Both the position numbers and the translations under genes were made by a program. The notes beneath the pieces were generated by a model. The model saw only the letters and a program-made list of their open reading frames with translations, did not search any database and was not told the DNA's origin. From Tubiluchus corallicola (Eukaryota; Priapulida; Priapulimorpha; Priapulimorphida; Tubiluchidae), in contig JAQGDQ010000805.1 in assembly GCA_030141605.1 (NCBI GenBank), forward strand, positions 35,001-93,743: DNA of 58,743 nucleotides. Reading direction: 5' to 3'. Shown one piece after another: positions 32,401 to 42,419 of this stretch. Numbering within the stretch: the stretch's first letter is position 1; every line of letters begins with the position of its first letter.

Positions 32401-33793
32401 TAGCGACGAAAGTTTAGTAACGCTGGGACTGGCTAACAAATGGATGGGTGGATGACATGAAGATCAATTCCGAGCGGCTCATCTACCACAATGCCCACAG
32501 GTGTTTATTTGGAGGGATGGATATACATCTGATATACATACATGGATATACATCTATCAGTTCAGCAGTTAAACTTAAGAGGATTATTTTTGAATAAGTA
32601 GCTAGATCCCAGTTCTGCCACAGCCTTTTTAGCATATCATCATTTGCTGACGTTGTCCAGGGACAAGATAGTCGAAACAGTGCAAGCTGTTCTGTTTATT
32701 ACTAGTAAGAACTTTTTCTGTACATAACAATTGATAAAACTCCCTTTAGGAGCTGCAGTAAAATGGTCAAGCTCTGGCACTGCTCAAATGCAGTTGGACT
32801 TGTTTCAAACTGGTTGTGAATGTCGATTGCTCTGAACTGAAGTATACCTTGGTTTTATCTAGTTGAAAAAGAAACTACATTACTCTGTTCAGATTGACAA
32901 AAGTCTTACCATTGTCGTTCCATTCCACATTTTTGACAACGAAATAACTGTCATCTAAAGCCACTAGCTTTGCCACCATGTATACGATGTGCGTACACAG
33001 ACTAGAGTCTATATTTTCTGGTATAAATCGACCGACACCCGGCCTGTAATAAAAGAAAAAAGTATAATTGAGGATACACATATAATATTGGCATTACCAA
33101 CAAATAAGGAAGCTAAGAAGTTTCTTCAAATTGCATTTGCATCCTGCGCTTTATCACTCGTGTGAAAAATTAATTCCGCGTTATGCGGCAATGTATTAAA
33201 TTTGCCTATGCTCATTATATTAATTTTAGCGAGTTCCTGTAGAACGCACAGTAAACTCCAAGCCTACCACAATTTACTGTCGCCAGTAAATGCGACAAAG
33301 GTGAAATAAACAACTCTAATATTATTAGTAAAATGGATGAGTGACCACTAAGCAAAACTGGTTCTGGGCGGCCAGACCTGACACACCGTCTCCGGCTTCT
33401 TTCTTCGTTTAGGAATGGTGGCCAAACGTAACCAAGGTACCTCTATCCGGGCAATTGCCTCATCTTAAAGAGTTATCGTTCAAATCAACTGTAATATATG
33501 TTTTAGTTTTACCCCAAACTACTTCTGGCTTGCAGAATGCCTAATTGTGTAAAAAAGTAAATTTAATCAAATTTGGAATTAACATCTTTCTGGAATGAAA
33601 ACATCAGTAAAATCAAACAACATCAAAAAGAGTGGGAAAAGTTTTATAGAAACAAAAATTAGATCTACCTGTATTGCGCCCAATTTGAATAATAGCAAAT
33701 TCTTTTGTAGCCATTTACAGTTGCACTCGAAACCATAGACAACAGAAGTGACAAGAAGAGACTAGAAGACTGGCTATCACACCAAAGCTTCAT
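24611..33793 (-). CDS. Secreted GH18 chitinase-like protein, catalytic motif lost, Thr/Ser-rich stalk
   Basis: Exons in transcript order: 33793-33669, 33043-32910, 32322-32223, 31070-30905, 30422-30183, 28439-28251, 27018-26896, 26440-24611. Phases join to 968 residues with ATG and stop. Residues 1-25 form a signal peptide (SLFLSLLLSMVSSA). Residues 29 to about 400 form a glycoside hydrolase family 18 barrel of the animal chitinase/chi-lectin type: YKRICYYSNWAQYR, LSVGGY, DGLDIHWSYPG (146-156), LLTYDFHGAW, HNSPL, YGRCF and AFDLDDF. In active enzymes the third motif is DxxDxDxE with Glu as proton donor; here His151 and Ser153 replace the last Asp and the Glu. SVGGW is SVGGY and the C-terminal barrel Trp is His374. 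Hydrolysis of chitin is therefore not expected; sugar binding remains possible. Residues 413 to about 940 are Thr/Ser/Pro-rich and mucin-like, with two 43-residue repeats. The last 15 residues are hydrophobic. The gene converges on the transglutaminase gene. Confidence 0.94.
26896..27018 (-). CDS. Chitinase-like exon 7
   Basis: Acceptor TTTACTGTAG, donor AAG|GTAAGA, 123 nt, phase 0. It encodes ICTAFLDYPYEKYYDNKYDV, then PYAVLANKWITYDNEESI, matching the VPYAxxxxQWVxYDDxxS block. Confidence 0.96.
27110..27345. repeat. Short internally repetitive element in chitinase-like intron 6
   Basis: A G-run (27154-27164) is followed by alternating TTTGAGGC and CTTTATTTGGA units (TTTGAGGCCTTATTTGAG, TTTGAGGCTCTTTATTTGGA, CCCTTTATTTGGA). 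It is unlike its surroundings and noncoding. Family unknown. Confidence 0.4.
28251..28439 (-). CDS. Chitinase-like exon 6
   Basis: Acceptor TTCTGCAG, donor GAG|GTAAAG, 189 nt, phase 0. It encodes GATPEKTILNIAGYGRCFRL and GALTQQEGFLSYQE, matching GAPxEKLxxGxPTYGRSFxL...GxLAYYE (the alpha+beta insertion region). Confidence 0.96.
28745..28905 (+). mobile_element. LINE or SINE 3' end
   Basis: A GC-richer 3' UTR-like block (GCAGCTGACATGACGACCGC) leads into AATAAAATTAATTGAATTGT and a TTGAA-type tail. The same tail type ends the minus-strand LINE at 51541. Lies in chitinase-like intron 5. Confidence 0.45.
30183..30422 (-). CDS. Chitinase-like exon 5
   Basis: Acceptor TTGTTTAG, donor ATA|GTAAGT, 240 nt, phase 0 at both ends. 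It encodes AFQNEAIETTREKLILTAEL, YDVPQMMQSLDFVSLLTYDF and HGAWENITGHNSPL. All are clear GH18 blocks, including the Tyr-Asp pair of the substrate-holding motif. Confidence 0.97.
30905..31070 (-). CDS. Chitinase-like exon 4, altered active-site motif
   Basis: Acceptor TTGTTTCAG, 166 nt, donor AAA|GTGGGC (weak). It reads DLAKRPDRWNFFTRQVIKLL, then NFDGLDIHWSYPG. The codons are GAC ATT CAC TGG AGC: His and Ser stand where active enzymes have Asp and Glu. The frame stays open into the intron down to 30431, but homology stops at LLK. Confidence 0.95.
31876..31950 (+). repeat. CTCAT/CTCAC pentanucleotide microsatellite
   Basis: CTTAC, CTCAT and CTCAC units run in order in chitinase-like intron 3, after AATAAAGCTCTTATC, which resembles a retroelement tail. 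Confidence 0.8.
32223..32322 (-). CDS. Chitinase-like exon 3
   Basis: Acceptor TAAATAG, donor CAG|GTGAGT, 100 nt. It encodes FGYPGVTKLKEDNKDLRVIL, then SVGGYTMGPKPFS. The family motif is SxGGW; the Trp is Tyr here. Confidence 0.94.
32910..33043 (-). CDS. Chitinase-like exon 2
   Basis: Acceptor TTATTACAG, donor AATG|GTAAGA, 134 nt. It encodes RPGVGRFIPENIDSSLCTHI, the RxGxGxFxPENIDxxLCTHI block of animal chitinases, then VYMVAKLVALDD. Confidence 0.95.
33669..33793 (-). CDS. Chitinase-like exon 1, start and signal peptide
   Basis: The ATG is at 33793-33791. The exon reads MKLWCDSQSSSLFLSLLLSM and continues to CYYSNWAQY, the first GH18 strand. The donor is CAG|GTAGAT. TTTTTTAG occurs two bases before the ATG on this strand, so an intron in the 5' UTR is possible. 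Confidence 0.92.
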
Positions 33794-34014
33794 TTCTAAA
33801 AAAGATTACGTAATTGTTTATGCCAAACACTCTAAATTTTTTCTTTCTACTTGGTGAATAAGTAGTCGTGAAAAGACTGAAATGGTTTTAGCAAAAAGAA
33901 GAAAGTTTGGATGCCCATGTGTCATGTGATACGTGTAAAACTTATTTGAAAGCAAATTTTTCTTGGCCACAGACAATAAGTGAGCGAAACTGGGACAAGG
34001 GAGAGAGGAGAGCG

Positions 34015-34111
34015 ACACACACACACACACACGCACGCACGCACGCACGCACGCACACACGCACGCACGCACGCACACACGCACGCACACGCACACACAC
34101 ACACACACACA
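34015..34111 (+). repeat. CA / CACG microsatellite upstream of the chitinase-like ATG
   Basis: CA and ACGC units alternate for about 97 bp. It lies 220-320 bp upstream of the minus-strand ATG, within the likely promoter or 5' UTR region. Confidence 0.9.
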
Positions 34112-34257
34112 GATTGAGATAGTTATGCTAGGTTTGCATCACAATGCCTGAAATTCTATAGGCCAGTATCTGGTACCCAATTATATCCAGTACTTGTTGT
34201 TCTCTTCTTCTAGTTCAAGCAGTGTATATTTTGTATGTATTGTACGTAGTGTATATT

Positions 34258-34845
34258 TTTAACAGTGTATATTCTGTCTTGTTGAAAATCATAAATCTTA
34301 TACAAAGCAATTTAAAAAAATTCTACCTGTTTTGGAATATCTAACTTGCCGTGATTCCTACTTTTCAGCGAACTAAGGGACGAACAAGTTTGACGCATAA
34401 ACAAACTTTTTTGCCTAAAAAAACTTAGAGCTAGAATCAGTGGCCTATAGCTCCTGCTTAATGAGCACATAAATGCAAAATAATATCACAGAAACACGAG
34501 TCAGTTTTGTTTAGTAACATAATTAAATTGGGAACTGGAACTAAACTTCCTTTTTCTTTGGAGAAATAGGAACTTAAACTACATACATCTTTGTTTAGTA
34601 CTTTCTGCTCAATATATGTAGTTAATTTCGACACGTGGATTTCGCAAATGTGTACGAATTCCTGAAACTTTTTAAATGTCATAAGGTTCTTTGAAACTTT
34701 GCTTTGATATTTTAGTGCATTTATCATATTTAAATTTTTTATTATACTGTGTCAGTTTTGCATTATGTCTTGTTGACAATATGAATCTTATATAAAACAA
34801 TTTATAAAACATTCTACTGTTTTGATTCCTACTTTTTAATCATCA
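34258..34845 (+). repeat. Direct repeat pair about 485 bp apart
   Basis: 34274-34370 and 34755-34840 share TGTCTTGTTGA.AAT, AATCTTATA.AAA.CAATTTA, ATTCTAC.TGTTTTG and GATTCCTACTTTT. A local duplication or two copies of one AT-rich element. Confidence 0.6.
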
Positions 34846-35542
34846 TTCTAATAATGAAAATCTAAGAAAAATGAAATTGTTTTGACAGTGAAAAATATTC
34901 GATTATTATTGCAGCATTAGTGTCAAGTATGGCACGAGATAAATTCATTTCTGGCAATTTCGACTTACTTCTAAGAATTCCACGGAAATTAACTTGGCAA
35001 TTAGGCGCAATTCATGTCATAACTTAGTATTATTGCGAATGTACACTAATGACAATGTATGTAAAGTGTTTATTTGTACAACATTAAGTTCGGTAGTGAA
35101 AGTGAAATTACAGTAATAGCAGTAAAAATGATTGTTCCAAAGCACGAAGAAAAATGGTTCAATTTTGAAGTAGAACTCGTCGTAATTGGAATCTTGACAA
35201 CAGTTTGTAACGAGCCAATGCTTTTGCACGAACTGCACAAAACAAAAAGAGTTGTGATGTAATCACCTATACCAGCTCTCGAATATCTAATGAATGATAA
35301 TGCTGTTCTATTAGACTGTAATAGTCTACGGGCTAAAATAAGATGCTTTGCGTTTGACATTGTCTGGTTGCACATTATTGTATTCAATAAGCGTATGATT
35401 TATTTTGTAACATCTGGTAAATAAAAAATGTCTGTCTTTGTGCATTTCAAGTTTTTTTACCAGATAGATACTTTAATTTTGCCAAAGGCCTAGCATTTAT
35501 TGTTAATGTTATTTTAAAGTAATTTCTCGACGAAGGACGGCA

Positions 35543-35695
35543 TGCATCTGATGTTCATATCCTGTATAACATGGGACGATACATCTAATGTCCATATACT
35601 GTATAATATGGGACAGTACATCTAATGTCCATATACTGTATAATATGGGACGGTACATCTAATGTTCATATACTGTATAATATGGCATGGTACAC
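35543..35695 (+). repeat. 37-bp minisatellite, about four units
   Basis: The unit is ACATCTAATGTCCATATACT, then GTATAATATGGGACRGT. The units differ by one to a few bases. There are no spacers between units. Confidence 0.9.
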
Positions 35696-35871
35696 ATTCC
35701 ACCGTCTATAACCGGAGGCAAGTAGGTATATAATACTTCTCTCGATGTGACAACGACCTTTTTTACTTGTCCCAATTAGAGTGCTTTTACATTCACAACA
35801 AACCGCATGGTGTGGTTTGTTTTGTTACGCTTACAATTGTTTAATTGCACGCGTTGAATAAATTAACATTA

Positions 35872-36288
35872 AAGATAGGTAGATAGAAAGACAGACATCT
35901 TTATTTCAGACTTCTCGTTCATATAGCATAAAATACAATTATACAAAAAAATTAAAAATGTTAACTACATATCAGTATTTACAGAGACAAATTACAAAGT
36001 TAAAATAAAATTAATGTATAAATAGCTTGTCTCCCTACTTGATCCATATTAAAGAAATGCGAATATACGTCACTGTTTACAATATTAGATAAAACAGAGT
36101 TGTTTACTTTCATTGTATTTAGGCAAATATTTTAAAAAAGTTGTGTTTTTACTGCTAGACTGCATGCAGAGAAAAAGTCGATATGAGCAAATTAATGCGA
36201 ACACACAATTTTGCATTATAATATCACAGTCATCTTTGTTATCATTTCTTTGACCAATACCCATGGTATTATTCTTTGCTAGCTTCAC
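35872..36288 (-). mobile_element. LINE 3' fragment
   Basis: The minus frame 36288-36085 contains GIGQRNDNKDDCDIIMQNCV, a degraded KYLGxxIxxDxKDDxDIxRQ block, the same LINE region as at 52173. The 3' UTR ends in AAATAAAGATGTCTGTC near 35890, close to a short GATA/GACA tract. Confidence 0.6.
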
Positions 36289-38158
36289 TTAATATAATGC
36301 CACTGGGAGTTACTTTTCCAAAGTTTATGCACGACATTGATTGTATTAAGGTAAAAGAGACAATTTTAAGTTATTTGTAGATGCTAGCTTAATTAGCCCA
36401 ACTTTTTTTAAAATCTGCAACAATGACTGTAATGAGTCAAAAACGGCTTAAACATTCTAGTTAAGGCTACACTATCTGTCGTAGGTGATCTTATACTTAA
36501 CACTTACACTTTTCACTTTTAAACAAACAACAAAATATAAAAATCACAGCAAGAGAAAGAATGACATTATTGTTAAATGTAATAAATCTATGGTACCTAT
36601 TCCTGAATTTGCATACCCTGAATACTCAAGCTATTTAAATTATTATATAATCAATGCCGTAATTGAGTAACTTGTGTTCTAAGTGAGCAACTCAGTTTGG
36701 TCATGCTGAGTATTCACATTAATGCATTACTCATTTTTTGTTGTGCATTTCTGCGTGCACCTAATCGGAAAAGAAATATAAAATGCCTGAGTAAGTGTTT
36801 ATTACTGATATCAAGTTACTATCCCACTCGCGCTTAATCGTCTTTTGAACACTAGTAACCGGTAATCTTTCCGCATAACAACATTGCTTATAGCCACCAA
36901 TCCTAAGCCAACTAACCGACTAACATTGATAGATGTATCCCACTGCCGTGCGGGTTATTGTTCTACTAACATAGAGACTTTCTGCATGTCTCTGTTGAAA
37001 TATTGTTAACAGTAGAGACGGAACTCAAAGCAGGAACTGCCCCCATTCAACCTTCAGACATTAACAGTTAATTCAATGGTTATGATATTGTTTATTATAT
37101 AAAGATCGATAATTAATACAAAGACTATGATACCGTTGCTGTAAAGGTCAAGTTCTGTAATTTAGACCTTGCATGGCCACCGTTAGGTATAGAGCAAAAC
37201 AAATACATTACTGCGTGATTACGGATTCTGACATTTTATGCTACTTCAATTTAATAATGTTCTTTGTGGCTCCCATTTTCGTAAAGGTTTAACATCCATT
37301 ACACAGGCCAGTACTGACTGTACAGTTATTATGTGCAGTGAACAGAGCAAGCACACATTATTGTAACTTGCATGTGAGGTATTATAATAATGCTCAATTA
37401 ATGCTGAAATAATTGGCAGTTATTGTACACACAAATGAATGTGTGTATATAGTCTGTTAGCGGTATAATAATTATTATTAACTCTGCATTCATTATGTTT
37501 CGTGGATGTTTGTATGTAAGTAAGCAAAATTTCAAAATCCACATGAAAATTTTTGGGAGTTTTTTAAATATTTAAATCTAATATATACACAGGCAGGTAG
37601 GCGAAGGTAATTCTTTTACAAAGGTGTGCAAGCTTATAAAACAGTAGTCATTAACTACATTTAAGTCTACATAACAGAATATTAAAGTAACGTTTAATCA
37701 CCTTACATTTTTTATTTTCTAATCACTGAGTAAGTTGTCATTTTAATTTCCTTGCCTTTTTTCTCGTTTTACTATAGGTCAGACAATAGCAGCTGTTAAG
37801 TATTACTTACCTGGAATAACAAAACAGACACAAAACTGAATTTATTGATTATAGTTTAGTCGTTTGACAGCACTTTTATTTTTCATCAACGTAGATGAGG
37901 GTAACTCACACGCAGAAACTGAGAGGAGAATTACTGTAATGTTCCTGTACGATTCACGCTTTGGCGATCACCTTGTGAAAGTTTTCGTGGCAGATGCAGC
38001 AAAGCATTACGTGAGGCAGGTGTAGAAATGTCCAACAGTTCGCTGCGATGCTTTTACAAAGAAATGTTACACGGAACGCAGGGTATCTGTGACACACACA
38101 GAGAGATAGCATTTTCTATTCAATGGCACATGGCTGCCTGCCATAAATAATAATAACA
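36289..38158. other. Intergenic AT-rich DNA
   Basis: No supported gene, RNA or element is seen. Confidence 0.5.
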
Positions 38159-38203
38159 TAATATGATATGATATGACGTGACATGACATAACATAACATA
38201 ATA
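38159..38203 (+). repeat. Short ATGAY/ATAAC pentanucleotide array
   Basis: AATATGATATGATATGACGT, then GACATGACATAACATAAC, a short imperfect pentamer array. Confidence 0.7.
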
Positions 38204-38269
38204 ATGCTTATTTAAAGTTGACTTTTCAATGAACAATTAATATAAGTTCCAAGTGGTTTTTTGCGAACT

Positions 38270-38432
38270 GTAAAATAACAAATCTTTATTATTATCCCGT
38301 TTTACTCTAAATACCACGCGCCAAGCAGGGTAAGAGCAGGTAACATTTTTAAAGTCTTTGTATGACCCGGCGCAGTTCCGAACTCGCGATATTCCAGATT
38401 GGAAGCACACGCGTTACCACTAGACTGTACCA
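38270..38432 (-). mobile_element. tRNA-derived SINE
   Basis: On the minus strand it starts GTACAGTCTAGTGGTAACGC (A-box-like TAGTGGTAACGC) and has a B-box-like GAGTTCGGAACTGC about 30 bp on. A body with CCTGCTTGGCGCGTGGTATT and an AATAATAAAGATTTG tail follow. About 160 bp. Confidence 0.6.
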
Positions 38433-39810
38433 TTTGGTATAAACGCATTGCACTCGTTTAAAAGAGAACAAGACCCAGTCTTAAACTACAGCTCAAATAA
38501 TCTAACGTATAAAATATCGAAAGAACATAATTGATTTTTAGGTCAATTTTAGCTCATTTTCAGCTGAGCTGCTCCCAAAATACACATGCAGTCATTAACA
38601 GTCGTTTTCCATGTCCACCGCTCCATTTCTGTACTAATTTATTCTTTTGTCATGCATTTCTTTCTGCTTAGTTACTACAGGCTGCTATTGTATTTACTAC
38701 CATTGTCAATTAGAAATCATTAGAAATTAATTAATCAATCAAATCCTGTTTGTCAAATTTTGTTTAAGATCGCCTGCATAATTATCTGACCATTAGATTA
38801 AGAACATCATAATCAGCTAATGAGGAAGTTAATTGCTCTCGAACATCGGAACATACTTCGTTGAATGATTTAGCCAAAACCTTGCACACGCTATCAGTTT
38901 GCGTACCGAAGAATTTTCTAATTAAGCTAGTTTTAATGCATATTATTAACGGTGAATGGTTTTAATTAAAACTACGTATAGGTGTTCTTAATTTGGCTTC
39001 AGTGAAGTCAGGTGTTACCGTGTTAGATGCAAACTTTGTTAAACTTAAATGCTATCCGTGAAAATGTATTCAAATTAAAAAAAACGTGGCAAAGAAAATA
39101 CTATGGCATAATTTAGCCTATCAATTGAAAGCCCTAAGCAGTAAAGCATAGGATTTGTATGTAAGCGTAATAACTTATATAAAGGATGTAAAATAATTTT
39201 CTCGGTTCAATGAATTAAGTGCGAAAGAAACTCCAAATAATGAAAAGATTATCGTAGATTTTCTACTAACATACGTTCAATTTATTAATGCAAATTTTCG
39301 ATTGCTTTACACTCTGTTCTTCAGACATTCAAGCGACTAAATGCTCAGTGAATTTTCTTATATTCTTCAACTCTAAGTGTATTCAAACGGGAGTTAAAAA
39401 CGTTACTGATTTTTAAAATTAATCGTAATTATTATTTATATGGCAGGACGCCCGACTCGCTCACGCATGCGCATTGGTTTTAGTCAGTTCAATGGTGCTT
39501 GTTTTTGAAAGGCTGCCAAGTTTTGGATGATATACTCGTCTTTCTAAATTGTGATTGTAATTATTATCTTGGAAATTCAGAACATTTCTACCTAAAACGC
39601 TCTCATTACTATCAAGCCAAAGATGCTATGTCCAGCAAATTAAATAGCACATTTTTGCCTTTAAATATCAGTGTTTTACAATATAGTAATAGTGAACTGT
39701 AGTCATTGTATCTTAGCGGTGTGATGATTTTAAAGTTTTTGTTAACTGTGAAATTTTTGAGTGCATTCAAAATTACATTAGGAGAAGTAAACGTTTAACG
39801 TGATTAGACT

Positions 39811-40056
39811 TTAGGATCCCTTTTCAAGCCAGTTATTGTTATTATTATTCATTATGTCACATCTGCTAACTTTGCATGTATGTATCTTTGTTTATATGCA
39901 TTTGTATGTATGCATATCTATTTGTGTTTGTTTGTACATTTACATTACACGTAATTAATTTTTGTCTGTACTTCTGCCTGTATATGCACTTGCATGGCGA
40001 GGATTCATGTATCAGTTGTTAAAACTGTCTAATTTGAACAAAATAAACAAACTGTA
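39811..40056 (+). repeat. Dispersed repeat family E, copy 1
   Basis: Shares TTAGGATCC, ATTATTCATTATGTCACATCTGC, ATATGCATTTG.ATGTAT and AACTGTCTAATTTGAA..AAATAAACAAACT with copy 2. It resembles the 3' UTR of a non-LTR element ending in AATAAAC. Confidence 0.6.
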
Positions 40057-40728
40057 TGCACGTAATGTCTGCGTTCTATATATCTTTTATTCAAACCAAC
40101 TTTTCAGTTCGGCTGGACGCCTTAGTAGTGTGGCGCCACCTGAGGCGACCATTAGGCACATTAAATTCTAACTTTTCTAAAGTTCCCTATTTGCTTGCTA
40201 CACGAACACGTAATCAGTATGTATAACTTGTCGCTAGACCTGTATTGCTTGTATAATAATTGTCATTTCCTTTTATTGCCTTCGTTTATTGCCAGGTCGT
40301 CCTTGTGTTCATATTACTATTATAGTCAATGCCACCGTAGCATTATGATCTTTTCACGTAAGGTAAAACCACTAATAACGATTGCGAATAAACTGCAGCT
40401 GTATCAGTACAGCAGTAATCAACTGTAGACAATTCTCTTGTGCACACGTAAGTTTAACTTTATTTATTTTGTATAGCATAGAATCCATATGAATATGTGC
40501 TTGAAAGGTTTACAGGGATCCAAAGCCTCTATAAAGCTATTGTACATAAATACATAAAATACATAAAACTAATACTAAAATGACGATTTAAGACAGCTAA
40601 ATAATACAAATTTTCACAAGAAAAATATATTGCACCCTCTCATAGTAATACACAGCTTTTGTGTGCTAAACAATTAGGTGTATAATTCGGCGATATTTGG
40701 AGGCTTCGACTGTATTTATTTTCGTCAT

Positions 40729-40928
40729 TATCATCATCACTTTTATCGTCATCGTTATCACTATCATCATCATCATCATCGTCCTAGTCGTCGCTATCGT
40801 TGTTGTCGTTGTTTTCGTCTTCATCGTCATCATCATCATCATCATCGTTGTCATCATCTTCATCATCATCATTGTCATCATTTTCATCATCATCATCGTC
40901 ATCGTTTGTCATCATTGTCATCATCATT
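40729..40928 (+). repeat. TCA trinucleotide microsatellite with TCG/TCT interruptions
   Basis: About 200 bp of CATCATCATCATCGTC-type sequence. The His-, Ile- and Ser-rich frames on both strands come from it. Confidence 0.9.
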
Positions 40929-41654
40929 TACTTTTGTTGGCTTAATTTACATCACATTACAGTTGTTTTACTTTTTAACGCCTTTTCACACTGCATACTC
41001 CTTTATTGTTCTTCATAAGAACTGTTTTCTGAGAAAACATTATTCTCTAACAGTGAGAACACAGCGCCACATCCTGCCCGAGCTCTTATAAAAATCCCTC
41101 CAGCAATCCAGTAAAACCACGGAAATTCTTCTGCTGCCCGAGCAGTGAAACCTTTTATCTCACCGCTCAGCAGCTCCAGCCGCCTTTATCTTACAAAGGA
41201 TTTGCAGAGTTTCACTAAAACTATAATTTCCTGATAAAGGATTGGATGAGAGAAGGTAATAAACTGAAAACCAATTACTAGGATTAAGTTTTATAGTGCC
41301 ACAGCAGCGAATAACAGGTAAAAATGTAGAAGAAAAATCAACTGAAGTCAGTGTTTAACTTCCCACAGAAGCTGTGGTAATAAAATGAGAATGCGATATA
41401 AAATACTGAGGTACAAATTCAGTATGAGTTGAGTTGTGCGCAAAAATTAATATCGCAAATTGAGTCAATAATTTGCCGACACGAGATTTAATTATCGGTA
41501 ACTCTTCGTTTAAAATTAGGGAGTAGTAGGGGCCGTTATAGTCAAAGACAAAGACAACATTTAAAGACAAAAACATTTAAAGACACATAATACTGAATAA
41601 CAATAATAATAAAAGTATTTTATAAAGCGCGTCGTTATTGCAGTCTATAACAGT

Positions 41655-41810
41655 TGAAATTGATCATAATAATTATCAAAGAAATCTGTCTTCAAATATT
41701 TTAATTAGCTGCACAGTAGAAATAATTCTAATGTTTTGAGGCAAAGCATTCCAGTATTTCGGTGCAACAGAAGAAAATCCAAGGTCGACAAAAGTCTTTT
41801 TTCTATTAAA
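41655..41810 (-). mobile_element. LINE 3' fragment, CR1/L2-like C-terminus
   Basis: The minus strand reads RKKTFVDLGFSSVAPKYWNA, then LPQNIRIISTVQLIKIFEDR and a stop. FSxxAPxxWNxLPxxIRxxxSxxxFKxxLK is the hallmark end of CR1/L2-type reverse transcriptases. 5'-truncated. Confidence 0.8.
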
Positions 41811-41960
41811 AGATGACAAAGGTTCATTATGGGAAGATCTACTTCATCGTGTGTCCCTATAATAGTTGCGTTTATGTAGCCTATCACATTAATCATATTA
41901 TGATAAATCACATTAATCATATAAACGCATGAAAGCAATACTAGACTTACAACAATTAGC

Positions 41961-42026
41961 CTACCAGGATTTAAACCCAGAACCTTTTTCATGGCACATG
42001 TTCTATTATTTGAGCTACTGACTCAC
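41961..42026 (-). mobile_element. tRNA-like SINE head
   Basis: The minus strand has GTAGCTCAAATAATAGAACA (A-box-like) and GGGTTTAAATCCTGG (B-box-like) at tRNA spacing. It is close in sequence to the head at 42261. It stands upstream of the LINE end 41655-41810 in the same orientation. Confidence 0.5.
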
Positions 42027-42260
42027 TTAAAATGGCAAACGTGGTCTTAGTACACAATCAGTCAGAATCACTTATGGGCTACTAGTGATATGTCTTTAGT
42101 AGTCATTACAGTCACTACATTTTGAATACACTCAACAGTGGGAGTTGACTTACAAACCATTCTCACCTTTGTCTAAGGTTTTCAGAAAAGAAAGACATAA
42201 TGCTCTTGCAACAATAATACGTAACTGACAATGAACTGAAGAAGAGGTGCTGAAAAATTA

Positions 42261-42336
42261 TGAGTCAACCAAGATTTGAACTCAGAACTTGCGGTTTCAT
42301 GGCGCATGCATTGTCGTTTGAGATCATGAGTCAACA
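42261..42336 (-). mobile_element. tRNA-like SINE head, second
   Basis: The minus strand reads TGACTCATGATCTCAAACGA, then GCGCCATGAAACCGCAAG and a B-box-like GAGTTCAAATCTTGG. It shares the GTGCCATGAAA..GTTCTG core with the head at 41961. Too diverged in the A box to be a functional tRNA gene. Confidence 0.5.
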
Positions 42337-42419
42337 CGACAAAGCTGATCTGTAAATTCTGTAATACGAAGTCAAACAGTAGTACATAATATTTCAAAGT
42401 CACCATTATCTGTCATTAA

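Larger units (their letters stand above)
33794..35542. other. Upstream region of the chitinase-like gene
   Basis: Holds the CA microsatellite and the 34.3/34.8 kb repeat pair. No clear TATA box or other promoter motif can be assigned. Frames at 34458-34727 and 35017-35387 have no homology. Confidence 0.5.

Noticed and set aside
32370-32430. CTAGCTGAGTGGTC resembling a tRNA A box
   Set aside because: The following GGTTCAAG comes only about 10 bases later, far too close for a tRNA B box.
33818-34122. Cys/Val and His/Thr repeat frames
   Set aside because: By-products of the CA/CACG microsatellite.
35543-35695. Regular direct repeats that could suggest a CRISPR array
   Set aside because: The units are head to tail with no spacers, in a eukaryotic genome.
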